NCBI RefSeq assembly: GCF_001949145.1
Contig: NW_019091491.1
Coordinates: 52,598 to 116,597 of the forward strand
Source of the DNA: Acanthaster planci
Taxonomy: Eukaryota > Echinodermata > Asteroidea > Valvatida > Acanthasteridae
DNA length: 64,000 nucleotides
Reading direction: 5' to 3'
Shown here in pieces: positions 1 to 13,300 of this stretch. The stretch's first letter is position 1. Every line of letters begins with the position of its first letter. A program made the translations under genes and the position numbers. The notes beneath the pieces are model-generated. The model was not told where the DNA came from and did not search any database. It saw nothing but the letters and a program-made list of their open reading frames with translations.

Positions 1-3000
1 TGCTCCAGAGTGTCTTGCAGCTCCACGACTCGCTCTCTATATTCTTGAGATTTTCCGTCAACCTGAAATTTAAGCCAACAATGGAAAGATATTATCTTGC
101 AAAGAAACAATATGGAAAATGTGTTTTAGGTTCAATGCGAACAAAAATACAAGGTTTGTGTGAACAATTATATCAAAACCAAATCTGAGAAATTCTAACC
201 TCCTGTAATTTTTGCTGAAGTTCCGTCTTGCTTGCTGTATATTCCTGAAATAAATTATCATAACCAGCATTTTAATTGATTCAGGTAAGAACAAAAAAAT
301 ACTATTAATATGGTAGATTTCAAGATATGTATGGGTAAGTTTGAACCATGCAGCTTCACAAAATGAAACATTATTTTCAAATCAAAGTTCATTCAAGATA
401 CTCTGCATTTAACTGCTATCAGCAACTTCATGTTAACACAACAATTACTTTTATAATGACAAAAAGTGCTCTTCAAAACTTGGAAATGAAATCAAAACTT
501 GGAAATGAAATGGCGGACAAAACCATGAAAAGTAGCATCACAGACTGTCTTCAATGCGAGTGCCGGGTGCTTTCGATTTTTATACAACCAAAATCATGTA
601 CATACCCTAATCTTTTCTTGTTGCAGATCAACCTGTATCAAAAAGAAACAAATATTTAAATAGTTAAATTTGCAGAGTTTTATATCACATTAAATGTTTC
701 GATATGGAAGTGGTGGTGCAAGTTTGAGTCCAAATAAAATATTTTGGTAAAAACACTTTGAAAACGGCCACTTTCCAGGCTTCGGTGTTGCCATTTAAGT
801 GTGTCACAGAGAGCGCAGAAACTTTAGATCTCGAACCGAAAATGACATTGAAGAGACTATACGCCCTATATGCAATTCAATAGAATTAGTATTTTCACAA
901 TAATGACATTATGTTTAAGTGTAGAACTTAGGATATTGGGCATTCAAGGAATGAATAAGCCAGGGATAACACGCAAAGGTCCCATGGCACCAAACAATAG
1001 CCATTTGGATCACTGGACAATAGTTTAGCGAGTATAATAGGTTCAGTGAATCAAGTAATACTCCCACATCATCGAGTTGTATAAACTAACGCGGGCAGTA
1101 GTTGGTTTGAGGGGCATCAGTTTAATTGGCAGGGCAATAGCGCTGGTTAGATATCACCTACCTCTCTTCTGAGCAGGTCATTTCTTTCTTGAATTTCTGC
1201 CAAGTTGTCTTGGAGACCCTGTATACTAATGAAATGATCGTGCCATTCGTCAAGCTCGGCTTTGATTGGCTGAGGAAGGTCGCCATGGTATGACTAAAGA
1301 AAAGAACAAAGCAACAGTTAAGGAATGACAATAGAGGACAGACAACTGAAGGAGACAAGAACGATAAAATCTTGGGCCCTTAAAGAGGAACGCTATCACA
1401 GAAAATAGGTTAACATTAAATCATCCGCAGTTTCAAAAGTATGTAAGTCCGTCTTTTCCACAAATTGTTGTGTTGCTCCTGCCCCTTTTGAGATAAGGAG
1501 AAGGCGAATACTCACAGACACTCTTATCTTTTTATCAAAACGAAACACTTGTTTCCTTTAATTTTTTCACGATTTTGCGAGCTTTAAGTAGCAGGAAGAC
1601 ACACGAGGCAATTTCGAAGTTAACACAAAACAGTTTCTGAAACTGTACAATGTAGGAAATGCAACTTTGCCCTTTTTGGGGGATGGTTTATGATGAGATT
1701 TGCTTGGGCTTCTGCGCATTGCTTTTATAGGTGACAGGGCCTATAGAGTGCTTTTATCGACAATCTCCTCCAAACTTGGTAGGTGGATTACCTTTTCTAA
1801 TTCAATGGCATCAAACTCAGCAAGTTCCAACTCGTACTGCAAGTATACTCGTCGGTTGAGGTTCCGTGTTGTGTTCAGTAGTTTGTTGATAAACTTCAGA
1901 CAAGCCACCTGGAGAGAAGACAGTCCGTCACAACGCTAAATATCCATAGTTAACCTATACAAGCAATCTACATAGCGCACACATCGCGAACCACTATCAT
2001 GATATATCAAGATATGCATGACACCAAGTCAATGTCTTGACAATTCGCCTATGATATCATTCAGGGAGTTTCACTTGGTCTCTGTTTCTTTGTATTTCAA
2101 TTCCTCATATTCAATGAAATGCTATAAGGAATTGACTGCATGTATTGTATATAAAGAAATCTTATTGCACTGAGTGGGTTTAATAACAACTACAAAGATT
2201 ACTGATGTCCTTAGCATGTCCAATTGCAGTTGCAATCGAGAACTCCACACAAAAAATAAGAAGAACCCCTGGCATGTTGATGAGTCCTTAAACCAGACCA
2301 TAGTTACACCGTACTACCAAATGAAATCCTCCGGTTCTACATTTTCCCTTCCGGTAAGGTTTCAGCTAGGGTCAACGTTGATGTAGCAAGTATTCACAGT
2401 CTTCACTTACCACAAGTTCTGTGCGTAACCTTTCCACTTTTAGCATCTGCGACAAGGCATGGAATCGAACCTTCTCCTTAATCTTGATCCGGAGGAAGTT
2501 AAAGACATTCAGAACCCTGTCATGGCCGTCTCTCGCCTCGCAAGCGTAGGTAAGAATCTAAGAGAGATGCGTTCAAAAATAAGAACTACAACACGGGCAT
2601 GAACACGACAAGATGACAGGAATTGCCGTTTTATTGAGGGTAATTTTTAATCAAGAGCAGAATTTTTTTCTGAATTCTAGTATATTATTTCTGAAGGCTG
2701 GAATTTGGAACTTGAAAAGTTTTGGTGTTTTTGAGAGAAAAGGAATAGAACTGAAGAGTTTTTATTTCTAAATAAACAAATACCTTGAAGGCATTGAGCC
2801 TGGATGCTAACGATCTGCTGATAATGCAAAACGATATTGTCTCCAGTATGTCTGGACCCGTGTTGATGATGTGTCTCCCTTTCTGCAAAGAAAAAAACAC
2901 GGTGGGAGAATCGTCGTGAACAACTGAGGGAAAGACTGTCAAAATAGTTGGAAAAAAGCAATGTGTGTGCAGAATATCAGTGACTATGCTAAGTTTATAA

Positions 3001-6000
3001 GGGGCACTGGAATTATCTCCAGGGACTTGAGCCAGAAAACCACCTTGAACCAAAATAATAGACTTTACCTCATTCGATGCTATACATTTCAAACAGAAGA
3101 GGGCATCTGATTCATCCACCTGTCATTGCAATGGAAACAATCAATCAAAGGAAACAGCCTTTTGTAATCTTTCACTTTCAATTTTCGTAAAATAGGGCTT
3201 AATTCATAGTAGAAGAAACTATAATTCGTATACAGATCCGAAGTGCAAGGACAACAATTTTTGGGTCGGATTTTTTTGTACATATACATAAATCTGTGAA
3301 TTAATATAAATACATGAAACTCTCAAGACTTAAATTTATTTCTGTCTGAAAATATTAAAGATTAAAGGAATTAAGTGCTCTTCAATGTGTCATACTCCAG
3401 GACTTACTTGCAAATCCTGAAGTTCAGTCATCGAAGCATTTTTTTGTTATCTTCATACAATTTCGTTTTTCTTGCTTTTAGAGATCTAAAGATATTAAAT
3501 GTTACAATATTCACAAACCTGTTCCCTTTTGAGTGTTTCAAAGTATTTCTGTTTCTTCTGGATTGTGGACTGTTTCTCAGCCGACGTACTGTTGGCTAGT
3601 CGTTGTTTATCTATCAGGAGATTCTGTGTGTCTCGTATGAATCGACACAATACCTCTGCACCGTTCAGAGTCTCTGAGATGAATTCTTTCATAAATCTAT
3701 ATCAGAAGGAAAAAATGTTGCATTCATTTTAAAAGAACACAACATAACCTTTGACTTTATTTTCTATCAGAAATGCTATGTTCAAGTAGTTCAGTAGATT
3801 TAATTATTAAATATGCAAGCGTATTCCCCAATTCCCACCATCTGTTTGCCACAAAACGCAAAACAAAAAAAAGTTTCTTATTCTTGGGAAAAACAAAACC
3901 AAAAGGCAGGCTGAAAGTGGGAGAGATACACACATAACGGACAATGTCGGCTTTCATTTCTTACCAGCCCTTTTGCTATACGGTTTACTGAAACGTTATT
4001 TTCAAGGCCAGTGAGCTATTGGCAAAAGTCAATACGTTAACAACTAAAGTTGCTAAAAAAAGGTCACACGTGGTGTGTGCATTGTGAACAGATATTATCC
4101 ATGGTATGCAGGGTTACGAAAAATCTACAAGTGTGCAAGGCAACGGAATTCAAATCAAGACAAGGAAGGAGTGTTCTGTTTTTGTGAAATTTTATTCTGA
4201 GTGAGTAGAATATTTAGGAGGGATAACGCACATATTATGCCTGCTGAACTCGAACATTAACAAAAATAGTGCTTCCATCTGGGTGACAAAGTTTTGAATA
4301 GGTGTATATTAAACAATTTATAAGGAAACAATTGACATCACATCTGATTTCATGTAAAATTTCTCATCTTCACCCTATGTCAACGTTATCAGTGTGAGGA
4401 GCATCATCTCGTATCACTATACTCTTCAGTTCTTCATTGTCATCATCCACTCAGATTCTTTGTTATTTTTCTTCAATATTATCACTGATTATCACCATCA
4501 TCAACAGCTTCACCACAACGTGTCACCATATACTTATAGCAACCTTACAGCCACAACCATCGATGTCTTCATCTTTATGGTCTACCCACTCTGTGTTATA
4601 AGCCTTCAGATCCTCTTTCAGATCCGCCAGTATACTTCGTGTTGGAAGTAGGTCCTTGATAAGTTTCTTGGGCACTTTCTTCAGACTGTGAACGTTGGGG
4701 TTCATGTGAGCTCGAAGCTGGTCGATATAAAATTTAGGACTATGGAGGCTGGGAACAGAAGGCTGGAAGTGAAACAAGAACCAAAAATATATTTCTTTCC
4801 CCGTCAGGGAGGTAACTTTGCATGAACTATTTTAACGCCAGTTCTATTTCCGCACTTAAATTCACACCCGAAACTAATTTTTAAAATATACGCATCAAGA
4901 AAAGACACACAACACAGTAAAATTTGTCTTTTAAAAATAACATATATGTGACAAGACTTCCAAAAATACTGTTTTGGTTCGTAGAGACCGAATTCATCCT
5001 GATTTTGCATAGTAACCAAATGATTAATTCAGTCGATGGAGTTCTGCATGAAAAATATATTTCAGTACAATCACAAAAATATCATGAATATTCCAAGCAA
5101 TTATCCGAGTGGCAGTTTTTTTCAGATTTTGTAGTGAGGGATTTTCAGTTAGAGAGAGTTGTGCCTCACAGACATGCCACAGATCATCATGGATTATACT
5201 GCTTTTGGCTAAAACGACAAAATCTCTTCCCCCTTAAAATCTGTCAGTCTTCTGAAATGAAGCATAAGCGACACGTAAATTGCTTTTTTGCATTCTTAAG
5301 TATTCACATTCTTAGTCGACTGTCACTCTGCAGGATACTCGAAAGCATCTGTATTCCGTTGTCCATTCAATTTTCTTCTTGATACCTGATAAAATTTGGT
5401 TTGATATTTAGTGTGTTCAATGTCTATGATTATTTATTTCTTTGGCTCTTTACCAAGCTTAACACTTCAATTGTGAACACAAAAGCCAAGAAAGAAAATT
5501 TATCTCTAAAGCAGTACATAGGACTACATTGTCGGTGAAATTAACTACTTTTTTAAAAAGCAATGTGGCTGTGATTTTGCGTAAATATATTCTATCTACA
5601 CAGACTATCATGTAATTTCTTCTATAATTACATCAAATATGAGTTGGGATTGACGGGTGATTGCATTTGTATCGACAATCACTGTGTTAAACACGCAGTA
5701 AAGTCCAAACCAAGGACGATTTGGATAGAATTGAGTCATAAACTTTCCCAAGTCATCCCCTGAACAAATGTGCAAAGCAATTGGCTCCATATCGACGATG
5801 TATCGTTGTCATCATACTATATAAATGCAAGTCTTTGACAGAATTGCAATGTAACGCTCGACAGTTTTATACATTTTTTGAGGGTGCAGACAAACCAAAG
5901 GACAATACAAGCAACAATATATATTTTTTTCGCTACGTGGGCTCATGGGTAGGCAGAATACACTGAGAATGAGTCATATGAATATGACAACATTTTTTAA

Positions 6001-9000
6001 AAACATTGAACAGGTTTAAAGTTTTAAAATAATTTAAATGTTTTACTTCCACTAAATATTTGGGTTTTTTTCTACGTGCTCAGCAAAAGTACACAGAGGA
6101 CTCGTCAAGGTGTGCATAAAACGCATAACGCTGTTTTTGTGCTTATAAGTCCAGTACATAAAAAATCCCCGATCCCTGTGATCCAATCAAACAAAGTGAG
6201 TTTCCAGAGCACTGAAAATCATTTGGAACTATCATTAATTCCATAATCTCTGAACAGAGCCATGCAGGCGACAAACAAGAGCTTCAGACTACTGTTGAAG
6301 TCTGATCACCTCTGCCGTCATAATAATTTACTTATACCGTTAAAATTTTAGAGGTTTGCAACTAGACATACCAACACATTGCACGGCTGCATTGCTTTCC
6401 AAATGTTAACCACAAAGAACGAAATATGACCCAGACTCCCCCTTTTATTCCTTTTTGTCGAAATAATCTTTCATGGTTTAACCTAAGTTGAACCTTTATT
6501 ACTTGACTGAAGTAGAACACCATCAGGAAGGGTTGTGGGTCTTGGTTTCCAAATGCTACTTACAGCCCTTTGTGCATTGTTGTCGATTTCTTTACAGAGG
6601 ATACTGAACATGCTCACGTCATTAAGTTGGGATGACATTAATTTGACAAGGAAACTTCTAGCTCAGTTAACGGAGGTTTAATAAAGGTCATGTAACGTTG
6701 CACGGTGTAACGAGGCCAATTAGTCCATTGACATCACAACATTGGAAAAGCTATAACTTCCTGCCCTGGAACAGAACACAGGTCTGTCAGAGTTTTTAAA
6801 CATTATTACTCCCTTGTTTCACTTTTTGTGTGTACGTATGTCGGGGGGGGGGCGAGTTACCCCACTTACCCTCCTCCCTCTGGATCTGCGCCTGAATTTG
6901 GTGAGAACCATCGCGGTTAGGGTTACTGAGTTTGACAGCGATTGTTCTTAAACGTGACATTCACGGCATTCAGAATAGTGACGCGCAAACAAATACGATA
7001 ATTGCCTGCATATCCACATGTGTACAGCCGTGCAAGCTACATGGCTTTAACAAGACTACACTGATGTAGTTGCCAAACTGAAAGGCACATACCCAATACT
7101 TGTAACAGAGTAGCAAAACAGCTAACCTACCTGCTCACAAATCATCCTCCACTTATCACCCGATTCCATGGACTCCATTCTCTGTATTTGTTCAGGTTCC
7201 AGCGGCATGGTACTCTACGTAGGACGACAGAGGAACATCTAAAATTCACACAACCGCGACTCGACTAGGGGAGCCTTCGGGATAATGAACACACTCGTGT
7301 ATTCTTAAACAGGTATAATGACATGTTCACAAACTGCTCAGGTTTGTCAGGTGACGTTTGTCATAAACAACTCCAGTTAGCATACCAGCAAAAGTTATTT
7401 CAATGAAGAGGGGACTCGCGTGTAGCCCACAATGCTAGATATCCCATAAACCTCAAAGAAGCGATAATAAAAGTCGCCTTGAGTCTGAGATTTTCCCTAC
7501 AACACAACTGCCCCCGACACAAAACGTGGTTATTCATTCGCGAACGAGCGCAGTTATGCTAATTCGGCTCCAGGGTCGTCTGGCTGTTGTGTCTTTACAG
7601 CCGTCCATGACCCAACGAACTTGAATAAAAAGACTGAAGTGGAAAATCGCCACAGCTGACGTCGGTTGGTCCACGGGGCAGATGTAGGTGCGGGACCGCC
7701 CGTATTGTATGTCACACCAAGCATAATGGTGTGGGGGTGTTTCAATTCATCGATTCAGTGTTGTGAATGATACAGAAAAAGCTCAGTAAAGGAAAAAGTA
7801 GCTGAAACACATGCCTAAATGCAACGCGAGAATGATCCGTGTTTAGAGCTCCCACGACTTTGCTTCGTTGAGGCCTTCTCCTTGTCACACACAAGCGTTT
7901 GAAAAATCACCCGTCAGACATGTAAAGATTTAAAGTCGGGTAGATTCTAATTCGGCTTCGCATCAGTGATACCTATAAGAAGAGATTTGAAACCGTACAC
8001 GGATTACGCACGCGCGTGTGCACCCGTGACGTCAGATCAAGAGACAAGGTCACACCTAGGTTTGTTGAAGTCACAATATTGTAGAGTTGTGATTGCGACA
8101 CGGTGCTCTCCACATTAGATTTTAGTCGTATCCATGTTATAAAAATTGTTCACTTGTTTTTCTACTCAGTTATCGCAGACCAAATTTCATTGTCAAACCG
8201 GTGCATGATGTCATTCACAAATCATATAGCAGGTTTCAGGTCACAAAAATACCACTTACCAGGAGAATTCGAAACTTTCTCTCGATGATATGCTTAGAAG
8301 GTTTTAATCCTGCAAATGACAAAATGAAACGAAACAACTCATAATAAAACGGGCTTGTATCATTTTGCCTGCCTGGAAATATAAGAACGAATTTTCATGC
8401 TCGGGATAAAACGCTACTTAATCAGGATATGATCAGACTGGGAGAATTGGACAACCTGAAGTTGTATGTTGGATCGTAATATCATGTAACCAGGGCATTT
8501 CGTCTACAACCTCAGAGGGGATGTTCAATGGCAATATATAGGTGGCTTTACATCTTCACTTTCGTCTTCTTGTTGTCACTCCCAAACGACCGAATTACAG
8601 TGAGCGAACAGTAAAATGTGTTTTGTACAAGTGTAATATATGGGCACAAGGTGCCTAGAGTCTAAACGCATATCTGAACACTTTTTGCCCACTTTTAAAC
8701 CCTTTCTACCACGGCATGTTTGACATGCATGAACGGGTGTGTTTAATGCTCAGCTATTTTTACCAAGCTACATTTGTACTGTGTAAGAGCGTTATAGCTA
8801 TTAAAACCTTCCTAAACGCATTTCATTGCAAATATCTAAACATGACGTAGGTATAAAAATGTGTCTAAACTGTATACGCCTTTTTTACATTTGTGTTTAG
8901 AACACTTGAAGTTGTTAGTTACATATTACGATGTCTTATTGCATGACGTGAAGTTTGATATAAAGTTAGACGCAAAACAACATGCAATTTGTCTGCGCAT

Positions 9001-10309
9001 CTCTAAGAGACTGGATTGGAGGGATATAGAAATGTGCACCATTGAAAAGTCCTTACATTACGAGAGAAAAAACTCCCTTCAACCCGGTTTGAAACTTTTA
9101 CAGTGAAGTGGCACTTCAGATTCCAAAGCCAAATTGCTCTAAGTTAATATCAGAAATCTCCACGTTGCTTTTGATAAATTGGTTAGTTGATATATCTGTC
9201 CCCGAACTGTGTGGTAGAGCACTCATACATTGTATGCACACGCGTTCTGTCTCTACAACATTTTGTATTTGGAGATTTTCACGCCGCGCACGCACATTGT
9301 GACAAAATCACACCATTCTATCGTTTTATTCCGTTTCGTTTTACAAGAGCACGCTTCAGATTTCCACATTAACCACCTGTAATTGCATTCTTTGACACGA
9401 ATTCAGTTAGCAGCTGCATCCCAAACAACTTCTCCTTCAGAAAAATCAAACAAGTGGAATTTTCTTTCAACCACAAGGAAGAAAATAACACTAAAAAAGG
9501 ACACACCAAAGTCGCCTAAAAGGACAGTATCCTTAGAGGCTGTTGGGAAATATATTATATGACTTAACACTCTAAATAGGCTCCCGATAATCGAATCATA
9601 GGATATTGTTTCAGCCAGGAAAGGTCTAAGCTGTCGTCGGGTTATTGCATTATTTGGGTAGTACATGGTCTACTTGGGGTAATTCATCTTGGCATTTGAT
9701 TCACATCTACAGCTTCAGATTCGCAGTGGCACTATGTCTATCATCATTTTAATAAGACAGACTTCCTTAATATATTTTCACCTATAGTTGTTGAGATTTA
9801 ACAACTGATCAAATACAAGATCTTGGATTACAACATGCATTTGTGTGTGATAATCAAGGATGTGATGGTATCACAATTAGTTCCATGTCATGACAGTCTT
9901 CAAAACATCCCATACATTACTCACTATTTTTCCCTGAGCTGGATGACCCTACTAATCTATCTCCTTGAGACCAATACTGTTCCCCTCCTGATTCTGGTGT
10001 AATGACGTCATCATATTCTGCCCCATCCCAATGCGATCTGACGTTACTGGGTCTATCTTCTTGTTCGTGACGTGAAGATCGTCTGGACGGATTCTTGTCG
10101 TAGTTGTGGCTTTCGGAGTTACTGTGAGCCAGGTCGGAGACAGCGGTTAGGGAATCTAAGCTCTGACTTGCCAACATGGTTGCTGTCTCTTGGCGCGTCC
10201 AAACCCCTTCATTTGGCAAGAGTTCCTTGTCTCTGCCTAAACTCAAACTAGAAGTCGATCCTCCAAACTTAGTCTTCGACAGTTTGCCAGATTTCTTTAA
10301 CTTCGCCAT
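1..10309 (-). CDS. Diaphanous-type formin, N-terminal half (GBD/FH3 and coiled coil); partial at left edge
   Basis: Formins nucleate and elongate unbranched actin filaments in the cytoplasm; the N-terminal GBD/FH3 part seen here normally binds Rho-family GTPases and mediates autoinhibition. Coding exons, 5' to 3' on the minus strand: 9925-10309 (uncertain join), 7208-7131 (from an ATG reading MPLEPEQIQRMES, then KWRMICEQ), 4762-4590, 3696-3519, 3119-3069, 2882-2784, 2557-2411, 1908-1792, 1293-1162, 244-200 and 62-1. Phases agree throughout from 7131 on if exon 4762-4590 uses the GTGGGT donor, which reads NTEFMKEFISETLNG across the join, like the FMNL stretch GWVREFLNEENKG. The window encodes about 360 residues from MPLEP onward. 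The last three exons (ELDEWHDHFISIQG onward) look like coiled coil. FH1 and FH2 are not in the window. Subfamily is unsure: the GBD start resembles FMNL, but a multiple-wing-hairs-related formin is also possible. Introns hold no other recognisable gene; the longest, 4763-7130 and 7215-9924, show nothing I can name. Confidence 0.82.
9925..10309 (-). CDS. Probable first coding exon of the formin (Ser-rich, charged N-terminus)
   Basis: An ATG at 10309 opens a frame of about 128 codons beginning MAKLKKSGKLSKTKFGGS. It is rich in Ser, Arg and acidic residues and looks disordered. It ends at a GTGAGT donor (intron ending at 9924) or at a GTAATG donor four bases further on. It lies on the same strand just upstream of the GBD exon with no other gene between. 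The GTGAGT donor leaves phase 1, which does not read into the exon at 7131-7214. The GTAATG donor leaves phase 2 and would join through an acceptor at about 7213 to give a D-T-M-P-L-E-P junction. Alternatively an unseen small exon intervenes, or the ATG at 7208 starts a separate transcript and this exon belongs to another isoform. The basic, Ser-rich start suggests a tail or linker, but no domain is recognisable. Confidence 0.5.
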
Positions 10310-13300
10310 TCTTGCTATGGCACAGAGTGTGACAGACCATGCACACTATTCGACTATACGGTTTTTCCTCACGGCACATTCGTTGATTTTTGTCTGATAC
10401 GAACACAACTAAAAGATGAGGGACAACACGCTCCACACTAACTTGTCCTTTATTTCCGGCTTCTCTTCGTTGCCGTCGTGCTTACGGCGAGTCGTTAACA
10501 ATCGGGCGGGTTAATCCAGCTTTTATGGTGAATTGAACCTCGTGTAGGGATAATCTTCCAAAACAAGGAAGCGAATGACATCATTATGGGGTTACTTTAT
10601 ACATCCATAATCTCCAGCCGTTTTCTTTGTAGCGAGATTAATCACAGAAGTAACATAGAGACTTTAGAGATATCCCGCTGCAGAATGAAAAATTGTGAGA
10701 AGGGGAAAAATGGACGAGTAGAACTGAATAGGCGAACAACGCAGCACGGTGTGTATACACGAACCTTGATGGTCTGAGACACTGATCAGTATTTCTGTAG
10801 AAATGGCAACTCAGACAGATTGTTCCTTGAGGTTACAGGATGCATCAAGGAAACAGGAGACAGCATCTTTGCCATGGGACGAGATCACATCTCTGGTGAT
10901 TATAATGTCTATGCTTACAGTTAATAACTCCGTGATGGCACTAAGACCGTTCAGTATACAAGACTCGCTGGACTGAGATCCGTGTATTCCATTTTAACAT
11001 GAAAACGAAACTGTCTAAACGATAAGCTTAAGCTGGCCGCAATCCTCGGTAGACTGGTTCTTATAACTTATACATAACATGAACAGATACAACAGAATCC
11101 CACGGACGTGAAATCTTTTTCACACTTCCTCTTGATGGTGTGGTTTCGAAAAAAACAAACTTGTGACGAACGGCGGGATGCGACTGTATGTCTACACCGT
11201 GCGTTTAATACACCGACGCGATAACTCCACGTTATATAACGTATCAAAGGCGTGCCGTTAAGGTGGGCGAAGTCCACGGTCGTTCACATTCTGCAGTTGT
11301 CATGGAGTAGCGATAAAGGTGACTACCACTGTATAGTAGTCAAAAAGAAGAAATCTTTGGTTCAAATTTCAATGGCGCCATCCACAGATGATTGCCATTC
11401 TATCCCTGTTACAGTGAAGTAAAAGTTAGAGGCATCCCTAGCAAACGAACGTACCTCTATAGTGGACACCTATTGGGAAAAATCTTTCTAATTATCGAAT
11501 CGTTAAGTTACGGAAACTCACTTATACTTACTGCGTAACTCTGATAGAAGTGACCACCAGGCTTTAACTGAACATGATGACATAAATTAAATGTTTATTG
11601 TAAAACAAGTTATAGAAGGGGTTAACAACTGTGCCGATGAATCTAGGATCGTGACTGGACAAGGCAATACGAAGTGTACTGAGTTTTGCATGTTTGTAAT
11701 GTAAACATAAACGCAAGTTGTAACTTCATTCAGCAACCAATTTCATTTTCATCTCAATAATTTGCCCTAAGCATAAAGAGCAGTATTAAACAGTGATGTG
11801 TCAGGAGCTAACAAAGGGAGAAAAGTGACTCTTTGAGATTGACCATGTAGAGTTTGCAGAAGCAAATCAGATAACGTTGTCCTTCAAAATCAGTACACAT
11901 TTAGTCAAAGTACATTGGTCTTTATTCTGACTTCATAAATAAGTCAACAAGAGCTGTGGAGCTCGAGTCACCATTCTGTCATTGTTTGCAGCATTCATGA
12001 TTTTTGGGGGAAAAACTCCCCTTGCTCATGCAATTATTAGAATGTTTGGATTACATGAAGTACTGTTTGTAGCGATATCCCTGCTACCTCACCTATCTAA
12101 TAAAGAAAAGCAAATGCCAAGAAAAAAAGTGTCCGGGTCTGACCTGGACTTGGTGATAGGTACTTGTAATCTGGAGTATGTAATCACAAGCCTGATTTCG
12201 ATATAGCCAAAAAACGCCCAGGGCTTCCTTAGACCTGACCTGTGGCATTGGATTTTTACTCGAATTGAGAAATGCCATCCACCTGTACGCGCAATAGGGA
12301 ACAGCGCTCATCAAAAGACAAGGCAACATCTTTGAGACTAACATATGGAAATCAGTAGTCTCAAAAGCTTCAATGGCCTCGCTCATCGTCGTGTGATACG
12401 TGGGCTACGGGTCCAGTTCAAGTCAATCTCTGAATCCTTGAAGGAATTTATTGTGTCACGATTTGCGCTTGGTGGTTGCTCTAAAGACCAGTTTTCTTTG
12501 ACATGACAATTAAATGTTAATTCATAACATTCCCACTCATTCGTGACTGCCCTCTGAACTCGACCACTGTGCACAAATTATGTAAGCCACGTGTACAGAC
12601 AGACTGATACCATATCATGACGAACCACGAGGGTAGTTACATCAATATCACTAGCTAAATGAGTGCCATAACCTCTACAAAGTTATCGCAATCTATATAT
12701 ACAAAAAGGAAATAAGTAGTTAGTATCTACTTAAGGCTGGTTTATTGTATTGCATAATTAATTATACAAGTACGTTTTCAATTAATGCTTCAATGTCGAT
12801 TTAAGTTAAATTGGTAAAACTGCATTTGGAAAGCCTGTGTATTGATATTGAAATATTAAAAGCATATGTGTTGAATATATCACATTCATGTATTGAAAAT
12901 TGTATTACATGTACACGTACGTGTGTAAAATCATATTGAAATTGAAGAATTTAGCCATGCTGTGGTTAAGGAACTCATTTAGCCATTGTCAGTGGTCACC
13001 AGACATTGGATTTTTCTTGAACTAGAAGAAAGATCTCATTTTTCTCTCCCTGAACAAAATCGTGTCCAATTTTGACAGTCATCTGTTTCTATCGGCTCTT
13101 GGTTTGAACTTAGAGCCGTTCCAAAGCTACCTCACTGTCTTAGATTTAACAGTATCTCCATAAGAAACCAACATCTTCAATATGGCACGATTCACATACC
13201 ATGACAAAACATCTTACGGCGCAGATATATCGATTTTTCTCCTTGGAACGATTCATCTGCTCTTTCAGTTTGCAAAGAACCTTGGCAGATGTGCAGCATT

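Noticed and set aside
4562-4589. Extension of the formin exon past TGG to a GTAGAC or GTTGCT donor
   Set aside because: These donors leave phase 0 and do not join the next exon in frame; the GTGGGT donor at 4,589 gives the correct phase and a family-like junction.
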